Origin: Sphingomicrobium clamense
Lineage (GTDB): Bacteria > Pseudomonadota > Alphaproteobacteria > Sphingomonadales > Sphingomonadaceae
Direction: 5' to 3'
DNA: 64,000 nt
NCBI RefSeq assembly: GCF_019264355.1
Contig: NZ_JAHVAH010000001.1
Coordinates: 1,348,001-1,412,000 of the forward strand
Part shown: positions 1 to 8,895 of the stretch, piece by piece
How positions within the stretch are numbered: the stretch's first letter is position 1
How the letters are laid out: every line of letters starts with the position of its first letter
Notes under the pieces: generated by a model
The model's database searches: none
Told to the model about the DNA's origin: nothing
Seen by the model: the letters and a program-made list of their open reading frames with translations, nothing else
Translations under genes and position numbers: made by a program

Positions 1-1
1 C

Positions 2-280
2 AAGCTGATCAACGCCAAGCGCAAGATTCGCATCGCCAAGGGCTCGGGCACGACCGTCCAGGAAGTGAACAAGCTCCTGAAGATGCACCAGCAGATGGAA
101 ACCGCGATGAAGAAGCTCAAGAAAATGGGCGGCTTCAGTAAACTCGCGGCCATGTTCGGAGGGGGCGGCGGCCTCCCGGGTGGAATGCCCGGCGGTGGCC
201 AGATGCCCGGTGGCTTACCCGGCCTGGGAGGCGGCGCGCCGCAACTCCCGCCCGGTTTCGATGGTTTTTCAAAGAAATAA
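2..280 (+). CDS. ffh: Signal recognition particle protein Ffh, C-terminal fragment
   Basis: This is the 3' end of ffh; the gene begins before the window. The readable protein opens with an [14 protein letters not shown] stretch, then VQEVNKLL and a Met/Lys-rich helix. This is the RNA-binding M domain that holds 4.5S RNA and the signal peptide during cotranslational targeting to the SecYEG membrane channel. The last 40 or so residues are a Gly/Pro/Met-rich tail, common in alphaproteobacterial Ffh. The stop TAA is 27 bases before rpsP, the usual ffh-rpsP-rimM-trmD-rplS neighbourhood. The missing 5' part should carry the N and G (GTPase) domains. Confidence 0.95.
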   Translation, partial: KLINAKRKIRIAKGSGTTVQEVNKLLKMHQQMETAMKKLKKMGGFSKLAAMFGGGGGLPGGMPGGGQMPGGLPGLGGGAPQLPPGFDGFSKK

Positions 281-307
281 ACTGATTACTCAAGAAGGAA
301 TATTATC

Positions 308-844
308 ATGGCAGTTGCAATTCGTCTCGCCCGTGGTGGCGCCAAGAAGCGGCCTTATTACCGCATCGTCGTGGCCGACAGCCGCAAGTCGCGCGACGGC
401 AAGTTCATCGAGCGCGTGGGTTCGTACAACCCGCTGCTCGCCAAGGACGACCCCGAGCGCGTGAAGATGGACCAGGACCGTATCCGTCACTGGCTGTCGG
501 TTGGTGCGCAGCCGTCGGACCGCGTGCTTCGCTTCCTCGACGCCGCCGGCATCGTGGAGCGTCCGGCCCGCAACAACCCGCAGAAGGCGGAACCGGGCGA
601 AAAGGCCAAGGAACGCGCCGAAGAGCGTGCTCAGAAGGAAGCCGACGCCAAGGAAGCTGAAGAAGCCGCCAAGGCCGAAGCCGAAGCCCCGGCCGAGGAA
701 GAAGTGAAGGCTGAAGACGCGCCTGCTGAGGAAGCGGCTGCTGAAGAAGCGAAGGAAGAAGCCCCGGCCGAGGAAGCCAAGGCCGACGACGCTGAAGAAG
801 CCAAGGCGGACGACGCCGACAAGGCCGAAGAAAAGGCCGGATAA
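308..844 (+). CDS. rpsP: 30S ribosomal protein S16 with long acidic C-terminal tail
   Basis: Small-subunit protein S16. The first 80 or so residues are a full S16 core: [20 protein letters not shown] at the N terminus, then RVGSYNPLL and the [14 protein letters not shown] segment. S16 is normally 80-100 residues; this one is 178. Residues about 95-178 are almost only Ala, Glu, Lys and Asp, with an imperfect repeat of the type EEAKADDA near the end. Such tails occur in sphingomonad S16 proteins; their function is unknown to me. An AAGGAA Shine-Dalgarno precedes the ATG. It sits between ffh and rimM and is probably cotranscribed with them. Confidence 0.97.
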   Translation: MAVAIRLARGGAKKRPYYRIVVADSRKSRDGKFIERVGSYNPLLAKDDPERVKMDQDRIRHWLSVGAQPSDRVLRFLDAAGIVERPARNNPQKAEPGEKAKERAEERAQKEADAKEAEEAAKAEAEAPAEEEVKAEDAPAEEAAAEEAKEEAPAEEAKADDAEEAKADDADKAEEKAG

Positions 845-849
845 TCGCC

Positions 850-1359
850 ATGACGTCACCGGAGACGGCGGATCAGAAGCGCGTGGCGCTCGCCGCCGTC
901 GCCGGTGCGCACGGCATCAAGGGCGAACTGAGGCTGAAACTGTTCGCCGAGGGGCTCGACAGCCTCAAACGCCTCAAGACCGTCACGCTGGACGGGACCG
1001 AGCGGAAGCTGGTTTCCGTGCGCGAAGGCGGCAAGTTCGTCGTCGCGAAGCTCGAAGGCGTCTCGGACCGCAGCGCGGCCGAGGGCTTGCGCGGCCAGCT
1101 CATCGAAGTGACCCGCGACCAGCTCCCCGACCTCGACGAGGGGGAGTTTTACTATTCCGACCTCGTCGACCTGCCCGTGGTGGACAGCGAGGGCGCGTCG
1201 ATCGGCAAGGTCGTAACCGTCGAGAATTTCGGCGCGAGCGACGTCATCGAAATCGAAAAGCCGAACGGCAAGCGCTTCATGGTGCCGCTGATCGAAAAAG
1301 CCGTTCCCGAGTGGGACGAGGAAAGACTGGTCGTCTCGCCCGATTTCGTCGAAGGCTAG
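850..1359 (+). CDS. rimM: 16S rRNA processing protein RimM
   Basis: Ribosome maturation factor that binds S19 and helps assemble the 30S head. The protein has 169 residues, the usual length. The N-terminal part contains AAVAGAHGIKGELRLK, the typical RimM opening, and the C-terminal PRC-barrel part contains FYYSDLVDLPV and the FMVPLIEKAVPEWD stretch. The ATG lies five bases after the rpsP stop, so translation is probably coupled. The normal partner trmD is not next: about 3 kb of unrelated genes lie between. Confidence 0.97.
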   Translation: MTSPETADQKRVALAAVAGAHGIKGELRLKLFAEGLDSLKRLKTVTLDGTERKLVSVREGGKFVVAKLEGVSDRSAAEGLRGQLIEVTRDQLPDLDEGEFYYSDLVDLPVVDSEGASIGKVVTVENFGASDVIEIEKPNGKRFMVPLIEKAVPEWDEERLVVSPDFVEG

Positions 1360-1362
1360 GCC

Positions 1363-2315
1363 ATGACCCGGTTTCCCGTCGCCATCTGCCAGGCCGCGCC
1401 CGTCCCGCTCCACATCGATAGCGGGATCGAGAAAGCGGTCGGGCTGGCGCGCGAAGCGATCGAGGCGGGCGCGAAGCTCGTCGCATTCGGCGAGACGTTC
1501 CTGGGTGGGTATCCGGTATGGCTCGACGAGGCGCCGGGCGCTGCGCTGTGGGATCATCCGGGTTCGAAAGCGCTCCATGCAATCCTGATGGACCAGGCGA
1601 TCGTCGCCGACGATCCGCGGCTCGCGCCCTTGCAGGCGCTGTGCGACGAGCATGGCGCGATGATCTCGATCGGCGCGCATGAGCGGGTGCGTTCAGTCTC
1701 TATAACAACCAGTTGCTGCTACGCCCGAGTGAAGCGCCGCTCGACCATCGCAAGCTGGTGCCGACGCATGGCGAACGGCTTGTGTGGATGCGAGGCGACG
1801 GGTCGACGCTGGGCGTCCACGATGCGGGCGCGGCGAAGGTCGGCAATCTCATCTGCTGGGAACATTGGATGCCGCTCGCGCGCGCGGCGATGCATAATCT
1901 CGAAGAGTCGATCCACGTCGCCGCCTGGCCGACGGTACGCGAGACCTATGCCATCGCCTCGCGCCATTATGCGTTCGAGGGGCGCTGTTTCGTGCTGGCG
2001 GCAGGGCTGGTCCAGGACAAGGCCGACGTGCTCGAAGGGCTGGACGCCTGCGGCGGCAATGACGCGGCGCGCAACCTCATCGAAGCGATCGAGGGTGAAA
2101 CGCTCAGTCGCGGCGGCAGCATGATCATCGCGCCCGACGGGTCGGTGATCGCGCAGGCGGGCGAGGGGGAGGAGATTCTCCATGCCACGCTCGAGCTGGC
2201 CATGGCCGACGCCGAACGCGCGAGCCTCGACACGGACGGGCATTATAGCCGTCCCGATATCTTCACACTCGATGTGAACACCGCACCCCAACAGGGCGTC
2301 CGCTGGACCGATTAG
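1363..2315 (+). pseudogene. Nitrilase-family carbon-nitrogen hydrolase, disrupted by a frameshift near 1683-1691
   Basis: The N-terminal half is read from ATG 1363 and carries the catalytic Glu in FGETFLGGYP (Glu44). After IGAHERVR the frame is lost and the family sequence resumes one base back, as SLYNNQLLLRP. It continues with the catalytic Lys (HRKLVPTHGERL, codon 1752-1754) and Cys (NLICWEHW, codon 1854-1856) to the TAG at 2313-2315. A single lost base (or two gained) between about 1683 and 1691 explains it. All three catalytic residues survive and the rest looks undamaged, so the lesion is recent or a sequencing error. The repaired protein would be about 317 residues, normal for nitrilases and cyanide hydratase-like enzymes. 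It starts three bases after rimM. Confidence 0.88.
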
Positions 2316-2401
2316 CGCCTCCGTCGGCGCAGGGGTGAGCATCGTCACAAACTGACGGCAAAGCTGGCGCGTGCGGCAGCCTGCCCCTATGCTGAGCATG
2401 C

Positions 2402-3460
2402 ATGCGTTATCCGCTCGCCTATCTGACCGGCGTCTTCGCCGCGTTGCTGGTCGTCCCAAGCTTTTACGCTGGCGGACTCTGGCTGCTTGCGATGCCCGTC
2501 ATCATCTACCTCGTCTTGCCGGTCGTCGATCAACTGATCGGCTATTCGCGCTGGCCCTCCGAACACCGGGTGGCGCGGTTCGATGCGATCACGGAGCGCA
2601 GCTACGATCGTGTGATGACCCTCGCGGCGTGGTCGATCATCGCCTTCCTCGCCTGGGCGCTCTGGGCAGTGTCGGTGACGCCGCTTCTATGGTGGGAATT
2701 TGCCGTCTTCGCGCTGGTGATCGGCGAATTCGGAGGTCTCATCGGGATCGTCACCGCGCACGAGCTCATGCATCGATCCTCCCCCGGCCATAAAAGGATC
2801 GCATTCCTGCTGATGGCGCTGACCGGCTATGCGCATTATTGCATCGAGCATGTTCGCGGCCACCATAAGCGCGTCGCGACACCCGAAGACCCGGCGACGG
2901 CCCGCGCGGGCGAAACGCTCTACGCCTTCCTTCCGCGTTCGATCATCGGTGGTTTTCGCAGCGCGTGGCAGATCGAGGCCAAGCGATTGGAACGCGCCGG
3001 TCAGCCGCTCTGGTCACGCCATAACGCGATCCTGGTCTGGCATAGCTTTACGATCGTCCTGATGATCGCCATCACTTTGCTGCTCGGGCCGCTCAGCCTC
3101 GCTTTGTTCGTCATCCAGGCCTCGGTTGCCGTGCTGTTGCTCGAGACGGTCAACTATCTCCAGCATTACGGATTGGTGCGCGCCAAGGACGCCACGGGGA
3201 GATATGAGCGCATCCGCCCCGAGCATAGCTGGAATTCGAGCCACCTGCTGACCAACGTCAACCTGTTCAATCTCGGGCGCCATTCGGACCATCACCGCGA
3301 GTCGATCCGGCCTTATTACAAGCTTCGCCATTATGACGACGCGCCGCAAATGCCGTTCGGCTATTCGGCAATGGTCATGCTGGCCATGGTCCCGCCGCTC
3401 TGGTTCCGCGTGATGGACTCCAGGCTCGATGACTATCGGAGGCGCAGGCAGACCGCCTGA
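2402..3460 (+). CDS. AlkB/XylM-family membrane non-haem diiron hydroxylase (alkane monooxygenase-like)
   Basis: An integral membrane diiron oxygenase, 352 residues with several hydrophobic helices. All histidine boxes of the AlkB/XylM family are present: HELMHR (120-125), EHVRGHH (149-155), NYLQHYG (251-257) and LGRHSDHH (291-298). The family hydroxylates alkane ends or xylene methyl groups using electrons from rubredoxin or a reductase. In the third box the position that is Glu in classical AlkB (NYIEHYG) is Gln, and the first box ends in Arg rather than Lys, so the substrate should not be assumed. No rubredoxin gene is seen nearby. It converges with the flavoprotein at 3482 across only 21 bases. 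Confidence 0.85.
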   Translation: MRYPLAYLTGVFAALLVVPSFYAGGLWLLAMPVIIYLVLPVVDQLIGYSRWPSEHRVARFDAITERSYDRVMTLAAWSIIAFLAWALWAVSVTPLLWWEFAVFALVIGEFGGLIGIVTAHELMHRSSPGHKRIAFLLMALTGYAHYCIEHVRGHHKRVATPEDPATARAGETLYAFLPRSIIGGFRSAWQIEAKRLERAGQPLWSRHNAILVWHSFTIVLMIAITLLLGPLSLALFVIQASVAVLLLETVNYLQHYGLVRAKDATGRYERIRPEHSWNSSHLLTNVNLFNLGRHSDHHRESIRPYYKLRHYDDAPQMPFGYSAMVMLAMVPPLWFRVMDSRLDDYRRRRQTA

Positions 3461-3481
3461 GGCGCGCGAGCCGATCGCTGG

Positions 3482-4441
3482 CTAGCGCCAGATCTTCTTG
3501 GACTTGCTGAGGTCGTTGCGGATGGTGGTGCTGGCCACGCCACCCTGGCCCATGGCATTCGAAATCTGGTCTAGTCCGAGGACGACGTCGCCTGCCGCGT
3601 AGAGGCCGGGGACACTGGTGCGCATATGTTCGTCGACCACCACACATTCGTTGTCGCCCTTGAGGTCCGCGCCGACCATTTCGGCGAGACCCGTGTGCGT
3701 GTCGCTGCCAAGCGCGGGGTAGAGGCTGTCGAAGCTGCGCATCTTGCCACCCTCGACCGCCACGCAGATCTCCTTGTCGCCCGCGACCAGCTCGGTGATC
3801 GGCCCGTCGACCAGTTCGACACCGGCCTCGGCAAGCTTGAGCCGGTCTTCCTCCTCGATCTCGTGCGGGCCGTCGGGGGCGATCAGCGTGAGGTGAGGGG
3901 TGTATCCGCGGATGAAGAGCGTTTCGGCCGCGCCGTGTTGCCCGGTGCCGACGATGGCGACCTCCTTGTCGGTGACTTCGTAGCCGTCGCAGATCGGGCA
4001 GTAGCGGATGAGCCCCTTTGCCATCGCCTCGTCATGATCCTCCCGCTCGATCATCGGCGGGCGGCGGTTGGTGACTCCGGTGGCGAGCAAAACGGTGCGA
4101 GCCTCGAACGTGCCCGACCCCCATTCGACGCAGAACAGGCCGCTTTCCTCGTCGCGGGTCATCTTCGTGACGCGCCCGTCGATGATCTCGGCGCCATATT
4201 TCTGCGCCTGCTCCTTCATCCGCTGGATGAGTTCCTTGCCGTTGATGCCGTCGGGAAATCCCGCATGGTTGTGGCTGGTCGGAATCCACGACGCGCGGCT
4301 GTCGCCCGCATCGACGATGATCGTGTCGAGATAATAGCGGGCGAGATAGATGGCGGCGGTGAGCCCCGCAGGGCCAGCGCCCACCACGAGGCAATCGAAG
4401 GGTTTGTCACGCATGATAGGGACAATGGCGCGCTTGGCCAT
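3482..4441 (-). CDS. Thioredoxin reductase-like NAD(P)/FAD-dependent oxidoreductase
   Basis: A 319-residue flavoprotein of the low-molecular-weight thioredoxin reductase family. The FAD motif GAGPAG is at residues 21-26, a redox CPIC pair at 148-151 followed by DG, the NAD(P)H motif GTGQHG at 165-170, and the closing FAD motif [10 protein letters not shown] near residue 280. The Cys pair is at the place of the CATC of TrxB but reads CPIC, so it may reduce a partner other than standard thioredoxin. ATG 4441 has GGGAAC upstream; an internal ATG at 4414 is the alternative start. It is divergent from trmD by 29 bases and convergent with the AlkB-like gene. Confidence 0.85.
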   Translation of the reverse strand: MAKRAIVPIMRDKPFDCLVVGAGPAGLTAAIYLARYYLDTIIVDAGDSRASWIPTSHNHAGFPDGINGKELIQRMKEQAQKYGAEIIDGRVTKMTRDEESGLFCVEWGSGTFEARTVLLATGVTNRRPPMIEREDHDEAMAKGLIRYCPICDGYEVTDKEVAIVGTGQHGAAETLFIRGYTPHLTLIAPDGPHEIEEEDRLKLAEAGVELVDGPITELVAGDKEICVAVEGGKMRSFDSLYPALGSDTHTGLAEMVGADLKGDNECVVVDEHMRTSVPGLYAAGDVVLGLDQISNAMGQGGVASTTIRNDLSKSKKIWR

Positions 4442-4470
4442 TCGTTCCCGCTGGGCTAGGCGTGCGCGCC

Positions 4471-5205
4471 ATGACGTTTCGCGCTTCCGTCCTGACGCTC
4501 TACCCCGACATGTTTCCGGGGCCGCTTGGCCATTCGATGGCGGGGCGGGCGCTGGAGGAGGGGAAGTGGGCGCTCGACGTCACCAATATTCGCGACTTTG
4601 CGACCGACAAGCATAAGACTGTGGACGACACACCTGCCGGTGGCGGCGCGGGCATGGTGCTGCGCTGCGATGTTGTCGCAAGTGCGCTCGATGCGGTGTC
4701 CTATGGGACGCGTCCGGTACTCGCCATGACGCCTCGTGGAAAGCCGCTGACGCAGGCCCGCGTGCGCGAGTTGGCGGCAGGGCCGGGAGCCGTTATCCTG
4801 TGCGGGCGGTTCGAAGGTTTCGACGAACGATTGTTCGAGGCGCGCAACATCGAGGAAGTGTCGATCGGCGACTATATTCTCTCGGGCGGAGAGATGGCCG
4901 CTTTGGTGCTGCTCGACGCTTGCATTCGCCTGCAGGACGGGGTAATGGGCGCGGCCTCCAGCGGAGAGGAGGAGAGCTTCGAAGAAGGGCTCCTGGAATA
5001 TCCGCACTATACCCGACCGGTAGAATGGGAAGGGCGCACGATCCCCGAAGTGCTGCGATCTGGGGATCATGCGAAGATTGCCGAGTGGAGAAAGTCCAGG
5101 GCGATCGACGATACAAGGGCACGGCGGCCCGATCTATGGGAGGCTCATGGGGAGCATCCGGATCAGTCGCCCTCTGCTGCGCGGCGGAAAAAGAAGAGAG
5201 ATTAG
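4471..5205 (+). CDS. trmD: tRNA (guanine-N1-)-methyltransferase TrmD
   Basis: Transfers a methyl group from S-adenosylmethionine to G37 of tRNAs with G at position 36, which prevents +1 frameshifting. It is a 244-residue SPOUT enzyme. Visible motifs are [11 protein letters not shown] (52-62), [10 protein letters not shown] (111-120) and [11 protein letters not shown] (131-141); these form the knotted cofactor site. A GTG at 4462 would add three residues, but the ATG giving [17 protein letters not shown] matches the usual N terminus. The C terminus ends in a basic RRKKKRD tail. rplS follows four bases after the stop. Confidence 0.96.
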   Translation: MTFRASVLTLYPDMFPGPLGHSMAGRALEEGKWALDVTNIRDFATDKHKTVDDTPAGGGAGMVLRCDVVASALDAVSYGTRPVLAMTPRGKPLTQARVRELAAGPGAVILCGRFEGFDERLFEARNIEEVSIGDYILSGGEMAALVLLDACIRLQDGVMGAASSGEEESFEEGLLEYPHYTRPVEWEGRTIPEVLRSGDHAKIAEWRKSRAIDDTRARRPDLWEAHGEHPDQSPSAARRKKKRD

Positions 5206-5209
5206 GTCC

Positions 5210-5602
5210 ATGAACCTCATCCAGACGCTCGAAAAAGAGCTTATCGATGGCCTGACCGCCGAGAAAAAGGTCCCCGAATTCCGTCCCGGCGATACGCTGC
5301 GCGTTGGCGTGCGCGTCGTCGAAGGCGAACGTACCCGTATCCAGAATTTCGAAGGCGTCTGCATCGCCCGTTCGAACAAGGGTGCCGGTTCCAGCTTCAC
5401 CGTGCGCAAGATCTCGTTCGGCGAAGGTGTCGAGCGTGTCTTCCCGCTTTACTCGCCCAACGTCGACAGCATCACTGTCGTGCGCAAGGGCGCCGTGCGT
5501 CGTGCCAAGCTCTACTATCTGCGTGGCCGCACCGGTAAATCGGCGCGTATCGCCGAGCGCAAGGACAACCGTCCCGCCAAGGGTGCCAAGGCCGACGCCT
5601 AA
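5210..5602 (+). CDS. rplS: 50S ribosomal protein L19
   Basis: Large-subunit protein L19, at the 30S-50S interface. It has 130 residues starting [12 protein letters not shown], with the family segments [20 protein letters not shown] and [15 protein letters not shown], and [17 protein letters not shown] near the end. An upstream in-frame start at 5069 would overlap trmD heavily and add unrelated residues, so ATG 5210 is chosen. It closes the rpsP-rimM-trmD-rplS group and is followed by a strong terminator. Confidence 0.97.
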   Translation: MNLIQTLEKELIDGLTAEKKVPEFRPGDTLRVGVRVVEGERTRIQNFEGVCIARSNKGAGSSFTVRKISFGEGVERVFPLYSPNVDSITVVRKGAVRRAKLYYLRGRTGKSARIAERKDNRPAKGAKADA

Positions 5603-5627
5603 GCATCTGCGCGAACCGAACAAGAGG

Positions 5628-5660
5628 AAAGGGCGTCCGGGAAACCGGGCGCCCTTTTCG
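5628..5660 (+). terminator. Rho-independent terminator after rplS
   Basis: A GC-rich stem AAGGGCG-T-CCGG with a GAAA tetraloop and CCGG-G-CGCCCTT partner, followed by a short T run. It lies 25 bases after the rplS stop and before the S9 peptidase gene. Confidence 0.85.
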
Positions 5661-5740
5661 TTTGTCGAAGCCGTGCTTGCCAGTTGGCTATCGGTGCGGC
5701 ACACCTCGCGGCGACATGATCCAACGAGGAACCTCTCTCC

Positions 5741-7963
5741 ATGCGTCTTTCCAGTCTTCTCCTTTCCGCCGCCGCGATGGGCATCGCTAGCCCCGCCATG
5801 GCCGAGCCGCTCACTCTCGAACGCATCTTCCAGTCGCCGAGCCTGAACGGGTCAAGCGTGCGCGGTGTGCAATTGTCGCCCGACGGCAGCCTGCTGACGA
5901 TGCTGCGCGGGCGTGAGGACGACCAGACGCGCTACGACCTGTGGGCGCTCGATACGACCAGCGGTGAATGGCGCATGCTGGTCGACAGCGAGAAAGTCGG
6001 CACCGGCGCCGAGCTGACCGAGGCGGAGAAGATGCAGCGCGAACGGGCGCGCATCGGCAGCCTCAAGGGCATCGTCTCCTATCAGTGGTCGGACGATGGC
6101 AGCCAGATCCTGGTGCCGCTCGACGGGGACCTCTACCTCACCGATCTCGAGGGTAACGTCACGCGTCTGACCGAGAGCAAGGAAGGCGAGCTCAACCCCA
6201 AGATCAGCCCCGAAGGCAATTATGTGTCGTTCGTGCGCAAGGGCCAGCTGTTCGTCGGCAAGATCGGCGAAGAGCCGCGCGCGATCACGCCCGACGAGCT
6301 GGAGAAGAATGTCCGCTGGGGCGAGGCAGAGTTCGTCGCACAGGAAGAGATGGGTCGCCTGACCGGCTACTGGTGGTCGCCCGACGATCGCAAGCTGGCG
6401 GTGCAGCGCTTCGACGAGACGCCGGTGCGCATCGTCACGCGCACCTCGATCGGCGGTGGCGGGACGACGACCTACGACCAGCGCTATCCGCTGGCGGGCA
6501 CCGATAACGTGCTGGTCGACCTGTTCATCGTCGACCCCGACACGGGCGAACGGGTCGAAGTCGACCTGGGCGAGGAGGAAGACATCTATCTCGCCCGCGT
6601 GAACTGGGCGCCCGACGGCAGCGCACTCTACGTGCAGCGCCAGAACCGCGCGCAGACCGTGCTCGACATGCTCAAGGTCGATCCCGCCACGGGGAAAAGC
6701 GAGATTTTCTTCACCGAGAAAGCCGCAGAAGGTCATTGGACCAACCTCAGCAAGGACTACAAATTCCTCGACGACGGATCGCTCCTCTGGTGGTCGGAGC
6801 GTGACGGCTACGGCCACCTCTACCTACGCAACACTGATGGCAGCTGGCGCCAGCTTACCAAGGGCGAGTGGGTGGTCAAAGGCCTCGATGGCGTCGACCA
6901 GGACAAGGGCATCGTCTACTTCACTGCCAACCGAGAGACGCCGCTCGAGGGGCATGGCTATTCGCTCGACTATCGCACGCCGGGCGCCGAGCCGGTCCTG
7001 CTGACGACGCCCGGCTATGCGCACGGCATCTCGATGGACAAGAAGGCGCAGCGGATGATCATCTCGCGCTCGAACGACATGACACCGGGCCAGTCCTTCC
7101 TCGCCGATACGAACGGTCAGCGCATCGCGTGGATCAACGAAAACGCGCTCGACGAGGATCATCCCTATCATCCCTATCTCGATAGCCACGAGCCTGCGGA
7201 ATACGGCACGTTCACGGCGAGCGACGGGACCGAGCTCGATTACATGATGATCAAGCCGGCCAACATGGAGCCGGGCAAGAAATACCCCGTCTTCTTCCAG
7301 CATTATGGCGGCCCGCACGCGCAGCAGGTCGCGCAGGGCTGGAAGGGTGCGCTGTGGCAGTGGATCGTCGACCAGGGCTATATCTTCTTCGAGATCGAAA
7401 ACCGTGGCGGCAACTATCGCGGGGTCGAATTCGAGAAGCCGATCTATCGCGCGATGGGCGGCATCGAAGTCGACGACCAGCGGGACGGCGCGAACTTCCT
7501 TAAGACGCTCGATTATGTCGATGGCGACCGGATCGCCACCAACGGATGGAGCTATGGCGGATACCTGACGCTCAAAAAGCTGGCGGCCGATCCGGGGCTG
7601 TGGGCTGCGGGCATCGCCGGCGCGCCGGTGAGCATGTGGGAGCTGTACGACACCCACTATACCGAGCGCTACATGGGCGATCCGCGCGAGGTGCCCGAGG
7701 CTTATGAGAAGAGCTCGACGCTCTACAAGGCCGAGAATATCTCCGATCCGCTGCTGTTGATCCACGGAATGAGTGACGACAATGTCGTGCTCGACAACTC
7801 GACCGCCATGGCGGCCAAGCTTCAGGAAGCGGCGATCCCGTTCCAGATGATGTTCTATCCCGGCTACACGCACCGCGTGGGCGGGGAGAAGATCTCGGTC
7901 CACCTGTGGACGACGATCATGAACTTCCTAAAGCAGAACGGCGTCGAGGGCGGTCCGCGCTAA
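5741..7963 (+). CDS. Exported S9-family prolyl oligopeptidase (dipeptidyl peptidase IV-like)
   Basis: A 740-residue secreted serine peptidase. Residues 1-21 are a Sec signal peptide ending in ASPAMA, so it should act in the periplasm. The middle is a DPP IV-type beta-propeller with repeated strands such as VQLSPDGSLLTML and YQWSDDGSQILV. The C-terminal alpha/beta hydrolase has the nucleophile in GWSYGGY (Ser604), the acid in HGMSDDNVV (Asp679 or Asp680) and the base in GYTHRVGG (His711). The family removes N-terminal dipeptides, usually after Pro or Ala. A CGAGGA ribosome site precedes the ATG. Its stop codon interlocks with that of the convergent hydrolase gene. Confidence 0.93.
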   Translation: MRLSSLLLSAAAMGIASPAMAEPLTLERIFQSPSLNGSSVRGVQLSPDGSLLTMLRGREDDQTRYDLWALDTTSGEWRMLVDSEKVGTGAELTEAEKMQRERARIGSLKGIVSYQWSDDGSQILVPLDGDLYLTDLEGNVTRLTESKEGELNPKISPEGNYVSFVRKGQLFVGKIGEEPRAITPDELEKNVRWGEAEFVAQEEMGRLTGYWWSPDDRKLAVQRFDETPVRIVTRTSIGGGGTTTYDQRYPLAGTDNVLVDLFIVDPDTGERVEVDLGEEEDIYLARVNWAPDGSALYVQRQNRAQTVLDMLKVDPATGKSEIFFTEKAAEGHWTNLSKDYKFLDDGSLLWWSERDGYGHLYLRNTDGSWRQLTKGEWVVKGLDGVDQDKGIVYFTANRETPLEGHGYSLDYRTPGAEPVLLTTPGYAHGISMDKKAQRMIISRSNDMTPGQSFLADTNGQRIAWINENALDEDHPYHPYLDSHEPAEYGTFTASDGTELDYMMIKPANMEPGKKYPVFFQHYGGPHAQQVAQGWKGALWQWIVDQGYIFFEIENRGGNYRGVEFEKPIYRAMGGIEVDDQRDGANFLKTLDYVDGDRIATNGWSYGGYLTLKKLAADPGLWAAGIAGAPVSMWELYDTHYTERYMGDPREVPEAYEKSSTLYKAENISDPLLLIHGMSDDNVVLDNSTAMAAKLQEAAIPFQMMFYPGYTHRVGGEKISVHLWTTIMNFLKQNGVEGGPR

Positions 7964-8817
7964 GCGAGCCACTCCAGCACGGTCGAGGCCACCCGGTCGG
8001 GGGCCTCGACCTGCGGGTAGTGACCGACATCCTCGAGCAGGTGCGCCTTCGCATTCGGAAGTGCATCGATCCAATGGTCGTAGACATGGCGGCCCGAAAT
8101 GGGATCGAGCGCGCCGTTGATGTGCCCGATCCGGCCCTGCACGTCCTTGAGCGCGCCGACCCAGCGATCCTTGTGCGCAGTCCGCTCGTGCATGTAGCGC
8201 AGCAGCTGGTGAAAGCGGCGATGCCCGTCCTTGTGCGCGATCATGGCCCAGTAATCCTGTAGCTCGTCCTCGCTCGGCTGCGTGTCGGGGCCGAAGACGG
8301 GCGGGCAGCTTTTGCGGAATTGGCCGTAGCCAAGCAGGCGGCTGATGATGAAGCCGATCGGCGATGCACCAAGATGCTGGATGAGTCGAGGGCGGTGTAG
8401 CCCCGGGAAAATGCCGCCATTGAGAAAGATCATTCGGCCGATGCCTTGGGGTGCTTGCCCCTCGGCCTGACGGGCAAGCAGCTCCTGCCCGACCGATACG
8501 CCATAGTCGTGCACGAGCGCGTCGAAGCGTTCGATGCCGAGATGATCGAGCAGATTAATCTGCAGGTCGGCCTGCCGGAAGAGCGAGTAACGAGCGTCGG
8601 GTTTGTCCGAGAGGCCGAAGCCGAGCATGTCGCAAGCGATGACACGGCGTTGGGCAGTCAGCGTGTCCCAGATGGCGTGCCAATCCCAGCTCGAGGTCGG
8701 GAAGCCGTGGATCAGGAGCAGCGGATCGCCGTCACCCTCGTCCCAATGGGCGATCTCGTGTTCACCGAAGGATAGACGCTTCGCGCGGGCCGAAAATCGC
8801 TTGAGCGCTGGAGACAT
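7960..8817 (-). CDS. Alpha/beta hydrolase of the epoxide hydrolase/haloalkane dehalogenase type
   Basis: A 285-residue alpha/beta-fold hydrolase with the oxyanion motif HGFP (37-40) and a nucleophile elbow around HDYG (Asp104), as in epoxide hydrolases and MEST-like proteins where Asp is the nucleophile. A GVSVG run two residues later could make Ser108 look like the nucleophile; homology of HDYGVSVGQELLAR to the Asp group favours Asp104. The base is the His of EDVGHYPQ near the C terminus. Substrate unknown. It has no signal peptide. Its stop shares bases 7960-7963 with the convergent peptidase gene, and it is divergent from asd. Confidence 0.82.
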   Translation of the reverse strand: MSPALKRFSARAKRLSFGEHEIAHWDEGDGDPLLLIHGFPTSSWDWHAIWDTLTAQRRVIACDMLGFGLSDKPDARYSLFRQADLQINLLDHLGIERFDALVHDYGVSVGQELLARQAEGQAPQGIGRMIFLNGGIFPGLHRPRLIQHLGASPIGFIISRLLGYGQFRKSCPPVFGPDTQPSEDELQDYWAMIAHKDGHRRFHQLLRYMHERTAHKDRWVGALKDVQGRIGHINGALDPISGRHVYDHWIDALPNAKAHLLEDVGHYPQVEAPDRVASTVLEWLA

Positions 8818-8883
8818 TGGGAAAGCTCCTTCATGGCGGCTTGAGACTGGCGCTCCTTGTCCCTACATCCGCCGCAAGCCATC

Positions 8884-8888
8884 AGGAG
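8884..8888 (+). promoter_or_regulatory. Shine-Dalgarno site that fixes the asd start
   Basis: AGGAG ends seven bases before TTG 8896. This, together with the N-terminal sequence it yields, makes the TTG the likely start of asd instead of the farther upstream TTG at 8857. Confidence 0.8.
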
Positions 8889-8895
8889 CATTACA

